24,205 nucleotides of DNA from Desulfuromonadaceae bacterium UBA5613 (GTDB lineage: Bacteria; Desulfobacterota; Desulfuromonadia; Desulfuromonadales; UBA2197): assembly GCA_002424625.1 (NCBI GenBank), contig DIKR01000114.1:1-24205 (forward strand), in the 5' to 3' direction. The first letter of the stretch is position 1; each line of letters starts with the position of its first letter. The notes below the pieces were generated by a model. That model made no database searches. It saw only the letters and a list, made by a program, of their open reading frames with translations, and was not told the origin of the DNA. Positions 1 to 7,512 of the stretch are shown in pieces. The position numbers and the translations under genes are program-made.

Positions 1-1253
1 GCCTGCGCCGTGGCATCGCTGGCGTAGTAGACCTGGTCCTTGTGGGTGGCTTCGGCCCGACCCAGATACTCGGGGAGGGTGGTGTAGGCGCTGGCATCGC
101 TGCTGCGGAAGATGACGTCATTCTTGACCTTGTCGTAAAACTTGTCGTCGCGCATCATGCCGTATTTGACAAAGGTGTGAATATCGCCCCAGATCCGGCC
201 GTATTCCTCACGATCATTCTTGGCGAGATCGCTGATCCGCGCCGCCACCCGTCCGGCCAGGACTTCACGGATCTTCCGCACCTGCGGATCGTTCTGCAGG
301 TAGCTGCGCGACACATTGAGAGGAAGATCCGGCGCATCGAGACAGCCCTGTAAAGGCAGGAGGAATTCGGGGATGAGCTCCGGACAGTTGTCGGAGACAA
401 AGACCTGGTTGCAGAAGAGCTTGATGTGGCTGCGGCTGACGTCAAACTCGGTGGTGAGCTTGGGGAAGTAGACAATCCCCTTGAGGTTGAAGGGGAAGTC
501 GACATTGAGATGGATCCAGAAGAGGGGATCGTCGCTGAAGGGGTAAAGCTGGTGATAGAACGCTTTGTACTCTTCGTCAGTGATCTCCTTGGCGCTGCGC
601 GTCCACAGGGGGTTGCGCTCGTTGATCGTCTCGCCGTCAATGCGAATGGCGACCGGCAAAAAGTTGCAGAAACGTTTGACCAGCTCGCGCAGGCGGTCGG
701 TCTCCAGAAACTCTTTTTCGCTCTCCTCTAAATGGAGGATGATCTCGGCGCCGCGATCGCTTTTGTCGATTTCATCAAGCTCGTAACCGGTCGAACCGTC
801 ACAGCGCCAATGGACGCCGACAGCGTCCTTCTGCCAGGACAGGGAGCGGATCTCCACCTCTTTGGCGACCATGAAGGCGGAATAGAAGCCGAGACCGAAG
901 TGACCGATGAGCTGGTTGCTGTCCTTGAGGGCTTCGAATTTATGAATGAACTCTTCGGCGGAGGAGAAGGCGATCTGGTTGATATAGCGGCGCACTTCAT
1001 CGGCGGTGAGACCGAGGCCGTTATCCTTGATCGTCAAGGTGCCGGCCTCCTTGTCGACGATGAGATCGACATGAAAATCCTCCGCCAGCCCGAGTCCTTC
1101 AACGAGATTGATATGCTGCAGCTTGCTGATCGCATCGACGCCGTTGGCGATCAGTTCGCGCAGGAAGATCTCCTTTTCGCTGTAGAGCCATTTCTTGATA
1201 ATCGGGAAGATATTTTCAGTGTGGATCGAAATGGAACCTTTTTCTGTGGCCAT
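1..1253 (-). CDS. htpG: Molecular chaperone HtpG (Hsp90), 3' part cut by window edge
   Basis: ATP-dependent cytosolic chaperone of the Hsp90 family. The reading frame runs open from the ATG at 1253 to position 1, giving about 417 of the usual 600 or more residues; the C-terminal dimerisation part lies outside the window. The protein begins MATEKGSISIHTENIFPIIK. The N-terminal GHKL ATPase shows ELIANGVDA (in place of the usual ELISNASDA), DNGLGLT and HFGLGFYSAF. The visible 3' end, TLPEYLGRAEATHKDQVYYA, fits the start of the C-terminal half. An AAGGAG Shine-Dalgarno sits 11 nt before the ATG, and a promoter-like TTGACA lies upstream. The N-terminal sequence resembles the HtpG subclass I associate with clostridia more than E. 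coli HtpG. The family call is firm; the subclass is from memory. Confidence 0.96.
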   Translation of the reverse strand, partial: MATEKGSISIHTENIFPIIKKWLYSEKEIFLRELIANGVDAISKLQHINLVEGLGLAEDFHVDLIVDKEAGTLTIKDNGLGLTADEVRRYINQIAFSSAEEFIHKFEALKDSNQLIGHFGLGFYSAFMVAKEVEIRSLSWQKDAVGVHWRCDGSTGYELDEIDKSDRGAEIILHLEESEKEFLETDRLRELVKRFCNFLPVAIRIDGETINERNPLWTRSAKEITDEEYKAFYHQLYPFSDDPLFWIHLNVDFPFNLKGIVYFPKLTTEFDVSRSHIKLFCNQVFVSDNCPELIPEFLLPLQGCLDAPDLPLNVSRSYLQNDPQVRKIREVLAGRVAARISDLAKNDREEYGRIWGDIHTFVKYGMMRDDKFYDKVKNDVIFRSSDASAYTTLPEYLGRAEATHKDQVYYASDATAQ

Positions 1254-1296
1254 GATCGGTTGTTCTCCTTCTTTCTAGTAGATAAATCGAAGTGGC

Positions 1297-1325
1297 AAGG
1301 TAATCATGCACCGTTCTGTTGTCAA
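1297..1325 (-). promoter_or_regulatory. Putative sigma70-type promoter of htpG
   Basis: On the minus strand a perfect -35 box TTGACA (1320-1325) is followed after 17 nt by TACCTT (1297-1302) as a weak -10. It lies about 45-70 nt before the htpG start. No CIRCE element and no convincing sigma32 -10 box is seen, so heat control is not evident from this sequence. Confidence 0.4.
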
Positions 1326-1411
1326 GGGGTGCCTAACGCTATCCAGCTCAGCGTCAACCGGAGAACGGTCTGACCAACATGCTGATCATTAGATCGGTGC
1401 TGCAGGATCGC

Positions 1412-2059
1412 CTACAGAGTTGAAAATTGTCTTGCAAACCCTTGGCCGCAGAATTCCTGTACGGCTTTCACCCCCGCATGGAGCTTCCCGGCATCATTCG
1501 CCGCCCATTCGTCGATCGGGTAATACTCACCCTCGAAGGGTTTAAATGAACAGTCAGCCTCCCAAACAGCCGTGCGCAGCGCAATGGTCCCTTTCCCGGC
1601 CAAAACCTGACCAAGAGGGAGAACCTTGGCGATGGCGCCAGTCTGCAGCTTCTGCTTGTGAAGATTCGGTGGCAGACGCTGGTAAACCATTTGCCAACTG
1701 GCGTAGAAGAAGAGAACAGGTGTATCGCGACTCTGGGAGAGCGACCGCCATTCCGCAGGATCGACAATCCGGGTGGCGCCATCCGCCAGCCGAGGGGAAG
1801 AGTCCAGAAACTCCTCGATGATGCCGCGCGTTGCGGTGGCCGGGAACTGTTCGACCAGCGGCGCCGAGATGTACTCGCTGAACAGGACCTTTAACTGGTC
1901 ATCCGGCCGGAGATTGCCGGGGTAATAGAGAATCAGCCGTTCCGACTGATTCAAATAGGAGACAAGGACCTGCTCGCGCACTTGGCGGTCGCCAATGAGT
2001 GACGAACAACCCGTCGTACTGACAATCAGCAGCACACACATTATGGCCCTGCACCACAT
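1412..2059 (-). CDS. Putative lipoprotein of unknown function
   Basis: 215-residue protein that I do not recognise. It starts MWCRAIMCVLLIVSTTGCSS: a short hydrophobic stretch ending at Cys18 resembles a lipoprotein signal, although the lipobox is imperfect (Thr rather than Leu at -3). The rest is soluble and mixed alpha/beta, with one stretch DTPVLFFYASWQMVYQRLPP near residue 115. A GGAGG Shine-Dalgarno precedes the ATG closely. It stands alone between htpG (same strand, about 160 nt downstream) and a flavodoxin relic just upstream. Membrane anchoring in the cell envelope is an inference from the signal; no enzymatic motif is visible. Confidence 0.75.
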   Translation of the reverse strand: MWCRAIMCVLLIVSTTGCSSLIGDRQVREQVLVSYLNQSERLILYYPGNLRPDDQLKVLFSEYISAPLVEQFPATATRGIIEEFLDSSPRLADGATRIVDPAEWRSLSQSRDTPVLFFYASWQMVYQRLPPNLHKQKLQTGAIAKVLPLGQVLAGKGTIALRTAVWEADCSFKPFEGEYYPIDEWAANDAGKLHAGVKAVQEFCGQGFARQFSTL

Positions 2060-2071
2060 ATCCTGCCTCCA

Positions 2072-2188
2072 TCAAGTCTGCGTTTGTAAAGTCTTGTCTG
2101 CCCCAGCCAGCCGTTGCCCCAACTCAAAGGCACGTCGACATTCCAGAGATTGCTTTCGTGGACTGCCGTTGATTCCGATAACGTTCAT
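2072..2188 (-). pseudogene. Internally deleted relic of the flavodoxin gene at 7794-8453
   Basis: A 38-codon frame with ATG and stop. Its first 13 residues (MNVIGINGSPRKQ) match the first 13 residues of the intact flavodoxin-family protein encoded at 7794-8453. Its next residues, LECRRAFELGQRLAGA, match that protein's C-terminus. About 180 central codons are missing. DNA identity continues through the Shine-Dalgarno region upstream (catctgtcttt on the plus strand) and stops just before the C-terminal end, where the last residues differ. The intact gene carries TTCCA near both deletion endpoints, and TTCCA is present at the junction here, which fits loss between short direct repeats. It is very unlikely to make a flavin-binding protein. 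Confidence 0.85.
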
Positions 2189-2237
2189 CTGTCTTTTTCC
2201 TTTTGTCGTAGTGATTGGTTTTTCGCTTGGCCGGTCG

Positions 2238-2265
2238 TTGACGTTTCGGGAGTATACATTATTAT
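2238..2265 (+). promoter_or_regulatory. Probable promoter of the alcohol dehydrogenase gene
   Basis: TTGACG (2238-2243) and TATTAT (2260-2265) are separated by 16 nt, close to the sigma70 consensus. They lie 35 nt before the ATG at 2300, so the leader would be short, just long enough to hold the AGGAGG ribosome-binding site at about 2285-2290. Confidence 0.6.
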
Positions 2266-2299
2266 CATCAATGAGACCCCAGACAGGAGGAAAAATACC

Positions 2300-3361
2300 A
2301 TGCTCAAAGCCAAAGCTTACGGCGCTGCGGGCGCTACTGCGCCCCTCGCCACCACCACTATCCCGCGCCGTGAAACGACTGACCGCGACGTGCAGATCGA
2401 CATCCTCTTCTGCGGCGTTTGCCACTCCGACCTGCACACGGTGCGCGACGAATGGCACAGCGTCATGCCGACCACCTACCCCTGCATCCCCGGTCACGAG
2501 ATCGTCGGCCGGGTCACCGCGGTCGGCAGCGCTGTCGCCGACGTCCGGATCGGCGATCTGGTCGGGGTCGGCTGTCTGGTCGATTCGGACCACAGCTGCC
2601 CGAGCTGTCAGGCCAACGTCGAGCAGTTCTGCCCCAGCGCCACCTTCACCTACAATTCGCCGGACAAACACGGCACCGCACCGGTCACCTACGGCGGCTA
2701 CTCCGAGAGCATCGTCGTCGATGAGCGCTTTGTGCTACGCGTCCCTGCCAATCTCGACCTGGCCGGGGTGGCGCCCCTCCTCTGCGCCGGAATCACCACC
2801 TGGTCGCCGATCCGCCGCTGGGGCGACATCAAAGGGAAGAAGGTCGGCGTGCTCGGCCTCGGCGGACTAGGGCACATGGGGGTGAAATTCGCCCGGGCCT
2901 TCGGCGCCCACGTTGTCGTCTTCACCACCTCACCGGGCAAAAAAGCAGATGCACTCCGTCTCGGTGCTCATGAGGTCATCATCTCCACCGACGCTGAAGA
3001 GATGCGAAAGAATGCTGGCACATTCAACTTCATCCTCGACACCATCGCCGCCGAGCACGATATCAACGCCTATCTGGGGATGCTCAGCCTCGACGGCAAC
3101 CTCACCCTGGTCGGCGCTCCCGAGACCCCGCTGCAGGTCTCGGCCTTCGCCCTCCTCTTCGGCCGTCGCAGCCTTTCCGGCTCGCTCATCGGCGGCATTG
3201 CCGAAACTCAGGAGATGCTCGACTTCTGCGGCAGCCACAATATCACCGCCGAAGTCGAAGTCATCCCCATCCAGAAGATCAACGAAGCCTACGACCGACT
3301 GCTCAAGTCCGATGTCAAGTACCGCTTCTCTATCGATATGGCGTCGCTGAAGGGCGAATAG
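2300..3361 (+). CDS. Zinc-dependent alcohol dehydrogenase, YahK/CAD type
   Basis: 353-residue cytosolic medium-chain dehydrogenase that should interconvert aldehydes and alcohols with NAD(P)(H). The catalytic zinc region is present (FCGVCHSDLH, then GHEIVG), as is the Rossmann motif VLGLGGLGHMGVKFA. The overall layout matches the YahK/cinnamyl-alcohol dehydrogenase branch. The structural-zinc loop reads VDSDHSCPSCQANVEQFC, where relatives have a Cys at the first of four ligand positions; here that place is Asp. The ATG at 2300 is chosen because AGGAGG lies about 9 nt before it and homology begins there; longer frames from upstream TTG codons run through the promoter. It is monocistronic, with no clear terminator after it. 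The physiological substrate cannot be told from sequence; aldehyde detoxification is common for this branch. Confidence 0.93.
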   Translation: MLKAKAYGAAGATAPLATTTIPRRETTDRDVQIDILFCGVCHSDLHTVRDEWHSVMPTTYPCIPGHEIVGRVTAVGSAVADVRIGDLVGVGCLVDSDHSCPSCQANVEQFCPSATFTYNSPDKHGTAPVTYGGYSESIVVDERFVLRVPANLDLAGVAPLLCAGITTWSPIRRWGDIKGKKVGVLGLGGLGHMGVKFARAFGAHVVVFTTSPGKKADALRLGAHEVIISTDAEEMRKNAGTFNFILDTIAAEHDINAYLGMLSLDGNLTLVGAPETPLQVSAFALLFGRRSLSGSLIGGIAETQEMLDFCGSHNITAEVEVIPIQKINEAYDRLLKSDVKYRFSIDMASLKGE

Positions 3362-3759
3362 CCACAACTGCCGGCCGGGACCTGCGACTGTGGACTGGCA
3401 AGAGAAAGGAGTTGGAAAGAAATAACGGCGAGCTGGCCGCCTTTGTCTGCTCCCATCTTGATTGTTACTGCATTCGGGTTGCGCTGAGTAGCGGCGCGGT
3501 CGTTTCAGCATTTTTATCACTGGAGTGATCGGCAGTGCTTGCAGCAGTCGGTCTGGGTTGCGCAGATGAAGCCGATTGATTGGATCGAAGTGGGAACGAC
3601 GGTCACGGCAGGAAGGAGCGGCGGAGAAGTTTGTTGAGTTCAGGGCGGAGTTTCAGAATGTCCCCGAAAGTGCCCCCGAATGTGCCCCCCCTTCGTTGAA
3701 AATAAAGCTGTGAATACCCTTTTAAGTTGTGAATCTCAACGCCAAGAATGGAAATATTT
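3362..3759. other. Gene-poor stretch with no supported CDS
   Basis: About 400 bp between the dehydrogenase and the exported coiled-coil gene. I see no frame with a ribosome-binding site or recognisable protein. It holds a short palindrome ATCACTGGAGTGAT (3516-3529) and a degenerate C-rich tandem repeat at 3656-3691. A minus-strand frame through the repeat (stop at 3603) reads GGTFGGTFGDILKLRPELNK and looks like repeat-derived or decayed coding sequence rather than a working gene. Confidence 0.5.
3656..3691. repeat. Short degenerate tandem repeat, about three 10-13 nt units
   Basis: Three successive units, gaatgtcccc, gaaagtgccccc and gaatgtgcccccc, read on the plus strand. Read on the minus strand they encode GGTFGGTFGD. 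Such runs can be remains of mobile or palindromic elements, but nothing nearby identifies one. Confidence 0.5.
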
Positions 3760-5274
3760 TTATGGACATTGCCGCAAAGAGAGGTAGGTGTCATCGATGC
3801 GACCTTGCAAGGATTTGACGGCATCCAAAGCCTGGCCATTGATTCTGTTAGCCTCGGCGATCCTTTTGAAGCTCAGGTACCAATCGGTGGCATTGTAGGA
3901 CTGCTTAACGGAAATCTCGAGCATGGCGATGAGGGGCATCTTCCTGGCGACCCATTTACCGAGCACCTTGTTGGAAGCGGAAATTTTGGTTATATCGAGG
4001 AGCGCATTCAGTTCGGGGGCGTCAGCGGTGAAATATTTCTGCATTCCCGGGTCTTCGATCATCCCTTTTATTTCATCGTTTGATGCTGTCAGTTGGTTGA
4101 TCAGCCCGGACATCCCATCCTTGATGAAGGTCTGCCAGTCGTTGGCGCTGCTAAGGACATCGGAAAAATTCCCGATCCGAGACATGGCCTGCAGTCGGCG
4201 TATCTTCGCCTCAATTTCCTTCACATCCAGCCCGTCACGGACCATCTCGGCGGCGCGCCTTTCGTAGATCCCCCGCAGGCGGTCAGCCGCTAGAGCCCGG
4301 TTTTTCAACACTTCAAGATACAGGCCGGCAAAATACTCCACGCCATCCTTGGCCGCGTTGACCAGGGCATTGCGGTTGGCATCCTCCCACGTGGCCAGCT
4401 GCTCCTGGGCGAGCAGGACGGTTTTATGAAATTTGTTCCGTTGGTCCAGGTAGCCGTTCAGCCTCAAGTTAAGTTTCTGGCATTCCGCCGCCGTCATGAC
4501 CGGCTTGCCGGGCGCAGGCCGGGCAGCGGCGGCACGTTGCTCGGCTTCCGTTTTGACGCTGTCCACGATGAAGGTCTGTGCTTTCCGCAGATCGACGACC
4601 CGCGGGTCGTTTTCCGGATTAACGAGCAGCTGGAGGTCTTCGGTCGGCATGGTGTCGCCAAAGAAGGGTGTGGGACTGCCACCTGGTTCCGGCAGTGACG
4701 GATTGAGTGCAGCAGCTGTGTCGAAGGGTTGCCTGGCGCCAGCAGCGAGTGCCTCCAGGTCGCCGTCGAGCGTCTTGAAATCGAGGCTGGTGTCGGACAG
4801 GGTCTTGAACTGCACCTCCGCCGCATCATCCAGCTGCTTGTACGACTGCATCATCTTCTCGTATGCCGCCTGTTCCTGAGCTTCCCGGGCTTTTTTTTGC
4901 GCCAGGTATTGGGCAGCGAGGGCGGCTGCCTTTTGCTGTTCGGCAAGAGCATCCTTTTGTGGATCCTGAGGGGACGAGAAAATGGCGGTCAACAGGCTCT
5001 CGACAACTGTGGTGGCGATCATCGCTTTCATCCCTGCCGCGGAAGAGCCCCCTTGGTGGGACTTGCCGGTGCCCGAGCCACCGCAGAGGAGTTGCCCGCC
5101 GGAACAGGAGCAGTTGTATCCCTGCAGCGCTAGGGCCTTAACCGAACCCGGGCAGTCCATCTCAATTCCAGCCATCGCCTCGGAGGGAGCAGACACCGTG
5201 GCCTGAAAAAGCACCAGCAGTGCATAAGTAAACACTGTTTTTCGCCATCTGCACAACAGGGCAGTTGCTTTCAT
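3760..5274 (-). CDS. Exported coiled-coil protein of unknown function
   Basis: 504-residue protein that I do not recognise. The N-terminus has Arg/Lys and then a hydrophobic core (TVFTYALLVLFQATVS) ending in an Ala-Met-Ala cleavage-like site near residue 35, so export is likely. A small Cys-rich segment follows (Cys41, Cys55, Cys57, Cys64), then Gly/Ser-rich linker, a helix rich in Ala, Gln and Lys (about 107-152) with coiled-coil character, and a long mostly helical C-terminal half ending LSLRQCP. No long transmembrane segment is evident after the signal. The ATG at 5274 is preferred because AGAGAGGA precedes it and the signal peptide starts there. It lies 14 nt after the upstream TPR lipoprotein gene, so it is the last gene of that operon. 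It may be a periplasmic or surface partner of those lipoproteins. Confidence 0.8.
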   Translation of the reverse strand: MKATALLCRWRKTVFTYALLVLFQATVSAPSEAMAGIEMDCPGSVKALALQGYNCSCSGGQLLCGGSGTGKSHQGGSSAAGMKAMIATTVVESLLTAIFSSPQDPQKDALAEQQKAAALAAQYLAQKKAREAQEQAAYEKMMQSYKQLDDAAEVQFKTLSDTSLDFKTLDGDLEALAAGARQPFDTAAALNPSLPEPGGSPTPFFGDTMPTEDLQLLVNPENDPRVVDLRKAQTFIVDSVKTEAEQRAAAARPAPGKPVMTAAECQKLNLRLNGYLDQRNKFHKTVLLAQEQLATWEDANRNALVNAAKDGVEYFAGLYLEVLKNRALAADRLRGIYERRAAEMVRDGLDVKEIEAKIRRLQAMSRIGNFSDVLSSANDWQTFIKDGMSGLINQLTASNDEIKGMIEDPGMQKYFTADAPELNALLDITKISASNKVLGKWVARKMPLIAMLEISVKQSYNATDWYLSFKRIAEANRINGQALDAVKSLQGRIDDTYLSLRQCP

Positions 5275-5288
5275 TGCTGTATCCTCTC

Positions 5289-6095
5289 TTACTGCCGGGC
5301 TACATTCTCCAGCATGGCTTCCCACTCGTAAATCTTGTCCTGGGCGCTGCGGGCGTCCTTGGCGTTTGGCTCAAGCAGCAGGTACTGCTTCATGTAAAGG
5401 ATGGCGGCGAATGGCTTGTTGATCTGGGCCTCGATAAGGGCGAGGTTATAATACCCCGCGGGATAAGCCGTCCGGTCGAGGGCGAGCGCCTGGCGATACC
5501 AGTCCCTGGCCTGGGAAAACTTCTTCTGTTCGGTCAACGCATTCGCTTGGACGATCAGTTTTCGCTGTTCTTCCGACATCGGCATTCTTTCTGCCGCAAC
5601 AGTGCCATTTGCCTGCGTCTCCAGTTCGTGCAGCTCCTTTTGAAGGATTGCACGGTAATTCTCCAGATCCTGCTGAATGACATGGAGCGAATCCGCCACC
5701 CTTTTGGAAGCCTCACCCATGACGCTCGAAAAGCGCAGCTTGACAAGGTCGCCAATCTCAAGGACCGACGCCATGCTGCTGGTAAGAACGATTTTCCTGT
5801 CCATCAGCCGGTACGAGTAAAGTCCGATTATGACTTGGCCGTTGTCCTGCCGATGCAGCTTGATAAGGTTGTTCTCGATTGTACATTTAACAGGCACCCA
5901 CGACCCGTTGGCCAGAATCCACACAGCTCTCCCGTCGGCAAGGTCGTTGATCAGTTGTCTGGCGGCATCATGGATGGTTCGGCCGGGAGCCGCGACCGGC
6001 TGGTAGATCTGTCCGGTGCCGTTCAAGGATGCACAGCCGGCAGAAAGAATACAAAGGAGGGCCAGAACTGCAAAAAATGGGGCGAGTCGGTTCAT
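5289..6095 (-). CDS. TPR lipoprotein, paralogue of the gene just upstream
   Basis: 268-residue putative lipoprotein with a clear signal peptide and lipobox LSAGC (Cys21). After a variable N-terminal domain of unknown kind (about 22-160), the C-terminal 90 residues form helix pairs with TPR spacing: QANALTEQKKFSQARDWYRQ, then YNLALIEAQINKPFAAILYM, ending DAKDARSAQDKIYEWEAMLE. The same C-terminal pattern is in the protein encoded at 6130-6930, so the two are paralogues with divergent front halves. AAGGAG lies about 6 nt before the ATG. The gap to the upstream gene is 34 nt and to the downstream gene 14 nt, which supports one operon. TPR lipoproteins usually act as scaffolds for envelope complexes; the partner here is unknown. 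Confidence 0.82.
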   Translation of the reverse strand: MNRLAPFFAVLALLCILSAGCASLNGTGQIYQPVAAPGRTIHDAARQLINDLADGRAVWILANGSWVPVKCTIENNLIKLHRQDNGQVIIGLYSYRLMDRKIVLTSSMASVLEIGDLVKLRFSSVMGEASKRVADSLHVIQQDLENYRAILQKELHELETQANGTVAAERMPMSEEQRKLIVQANALTEQKKFSQARDWYRQALALDRTAYPAGYYNLALIEAQINKPFAAILYMKQYLLLEPNAKDARSAQDKIYEWEAMLENVARQ

Positions 6096-6129
6096 TTCAT
6101 TCTCCTTTCGGAACGGAGTGCTATAACGT

Positions 6130-6930
6130 TTACTTCCCTTCCATCATAGCTTCCCACTCGTAAATCTTGTCTTGGGCAGCCCGGGCATCCTTGGCATCCG
6201 GCACCAGTTCAAGGTACTGCTTCATAGCATAAATGGCTGGCTGGTAACGCCGTTGCTCCGCATACAGAAGGGCCATATTGAAATAGGCGGCGGGATAGGA
6301 AACAGCGTCAATCTTGACCGCTTCCTGGAACAGCTCAACTGCCCCGGCATAATCCTTCTTTTCCCTGCGGGAGTTAGCCTGGACGATCAGGCGCCGCTGC
6401 TCCTCAGTAACATGCGGTTTGACCGCCAAGGAGCGATATATGGCGACCTGGGACGCGAAGATGGCCCGATTTTTCTTCTCCTCTTCCTGCTGGAGGAAAT
6501 ACAGGGCGTCAGCCATTCTTTTTGCATCGTCAAAATTCAGCGAGTGTAATTCAATACGAAACGGAAGATTATCATCACGGATCATGAAACAATCCCGCCC
6601 TTTATGAACCTTGATTTCATTTCCTGGGAGGTTGCTGAAGAAAAGTAATGATCGAGGGGGCGCGTCGATCCGGTCAGCAAAGACCTTTGGCTCCGGAAAT
6701 TCATAATTATATTTCTGAAGGCCTGTCCTGTACGCCTCGAGGGTTTCCCGAAGGGTGGCTTTCGCCGAATCAGCAGTCATTCCCGCCTTTAACTCCGGCA
6801 CGTACCACACTCCATATCCCCCCGGGATGTCCGGGGTTATCTGGTATCGTGGCCCTACACAACCGGAGAGCGATGCTAGAAACAAGAGGATCAGCACCAG
6901 CGTACGCGTATGTTTACCCATGTCGGTCAT
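6130..6930 (-). CDS. TPR lipoprotein
   Basis: 266-residue putative lipoprotein: hydrophobic stretch LVLILLFLASLSGC with lipobox LSGC (Cys24). A middle domain contains a beta-like segment (DCFMIRDDNLPFRIELHS). The C-terminus has TPR-like helices (QANSRREKKDYAGAVELFQE, YFNMALLYAEQRRYQPAIYA) and the ending DAKDARAAQDKIYEWEAMME, nearly identical to the neighbouring paralogue. The ATG at 6921 (MGKH...) is an alternative start, because the weak Shine-Dalgarno GGA touches the first ATG but is well spaced from the second. It lies 27 nt after the frameshifted thioredoxin-like gene and 34 nt before the next lipoprotein gene. Function unknown; an envelope scaffold role is inferred. Confidence 0.82.
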   Translation of the reverse strand: MTDMGKHTRTLVLILLFLASLSGCVGPRYQITPDIPGGYGVWYVPELKAGMTADSAKATLRETLEAYRTGLQKYNYEFPEPKVFADRIDAPPRSLLFFSNLPGNEIKVHKGRDCFMIRDDNLPFRIELHSLNFDDAKRMADALYFLQQEEEKKNRAIFASQVAIYRSLAVKPHVTEEQRRLIVQANSRREKKDYAGAVELFQEAVKIDAVSYPAAYFNMALLYAEQRRYQPAIYAMKQYLELVPDAKDARAAQDKIYEWEAMMEGK

Positions 6931-6957
6931 TCCGTTCTTTCATGTATATTCCTGACC

Positions 6958-7393
6958 TCATTTGGCGGCCACATTCTTCAACAACTCCTCGACCTTCTCC
7001 TTGGCAATGTTACCTGTATCGGCAGAAACCGGCGCCCCCTCCCTGAAAATCATCAGGGTCGGAACCCCTTTGACCTGCAGCTGTTGGGCAAGCTTGCGTC
7101 GCCTTGGAAACAATCTCCTTCGCCCTGGCGATGCCGGCGTCGCATTTGTCCACTTCCCGAATGAGTTTTTCAATGTCTGCCTTCGTTGCTCGCTCTTTCG
7201 CCTGCAGCTTGACCAGGGCACCGATCGTGAAGATGCTGAACGGTGCCGGGTCAGAATCAGAGCTATTCGCCGCGGCTTTACCCGTGCCGTTGACAAGCTG
7301 GTCTTCGGCGGACTGGACCATCCCTGGCGACAAGATCAGCGCCAGGAAAAGAAGGCTCCCGCAATATCTTTGCAGCGTTCCGGAACGTGCCAT
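6958..7393 (-). pseudogene. Exported thioredoxin/DsbC-like protein, frameshifted
   Basis: The first frame starts at the ATG at 7393 after an AGGGG Shine-Dalgarno. It gives a signal peptide (LLFLALILSPGMVQSAEDQ), then a helical stretch ending KCDAGIARAKEIVSK. Homology continues in another frame as KLAQQLQVKGVPTLMIFREG and ends at 6958. That second half is a classic thioredoxin-fold C-terminal half with the cis-proline in GVPT. The switch is needed near 7085-7105, around the palindrome GCAAGCTTGC, and equals one extra base or two missing ones. No CxxC pair is seen in either frame, so even a repaired product would lack the usual redox site. This may be a deletion-derived fusion. A sequencing error could explain the frame change but not the missing CxxC. 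It heads the TPR lipoprotein operon. Confidence 0.7.
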
Positions 7394-7462
7394 GAATTTA
7401 CCCCTGAGTCCGGCGTGTTTTTTAGGTTCTCATCTTGGATATCGGCAGAAAAGATCGTGTGA

Positions 7463-7512
7463 GGTCAGCCACTGACAAAGGACAACTAAGAGTCCATTGT
7501 CAGTGGCTGACC
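7463..7512. repeat. Long near-perfect hairpin upstream of the envelope operon
   Basis: A 16-bp perfect inverted repeat (7463-7478 with 7497-7512, ggtcagccactgacaa), one A/A mismatch, then 4 more pairs (7480-7483 with 7492-7495) closing an 8-nt loop. No T-run follows on either strand, so it is not a typical intrinsic terminator. It sits between a truncated ORF and the frameshifted thioredoxin-like gene. It could be an operator, a leader structure or the remains of a small palindromic mobile element. Confidence 0.85.

Noticed and set aside
2072..2671. 199-residue minus-strand frame extending the flavodoxin relic upstream
   Set aside because: The upper part is antisense to the alcohol dehydrogenase gene; only the last 38 codons have homology and a ribosome-binding site.
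3516..3529. Palindrome ATCACTGGAGTGAT as an operator or terminator
   Set aside because: Short, no T-run in the right direction, and no gene start nearby; chance is likely.
5059..5082. Walker A-like GGSGTGKS in the exported coiled-coil protein
   Set aside because: It lies in a Gly/Ser-rich linker just after a signal peptide and Cys cluster; no Walker B or NTPase fold follows, and an exported ATPase here is implausible.
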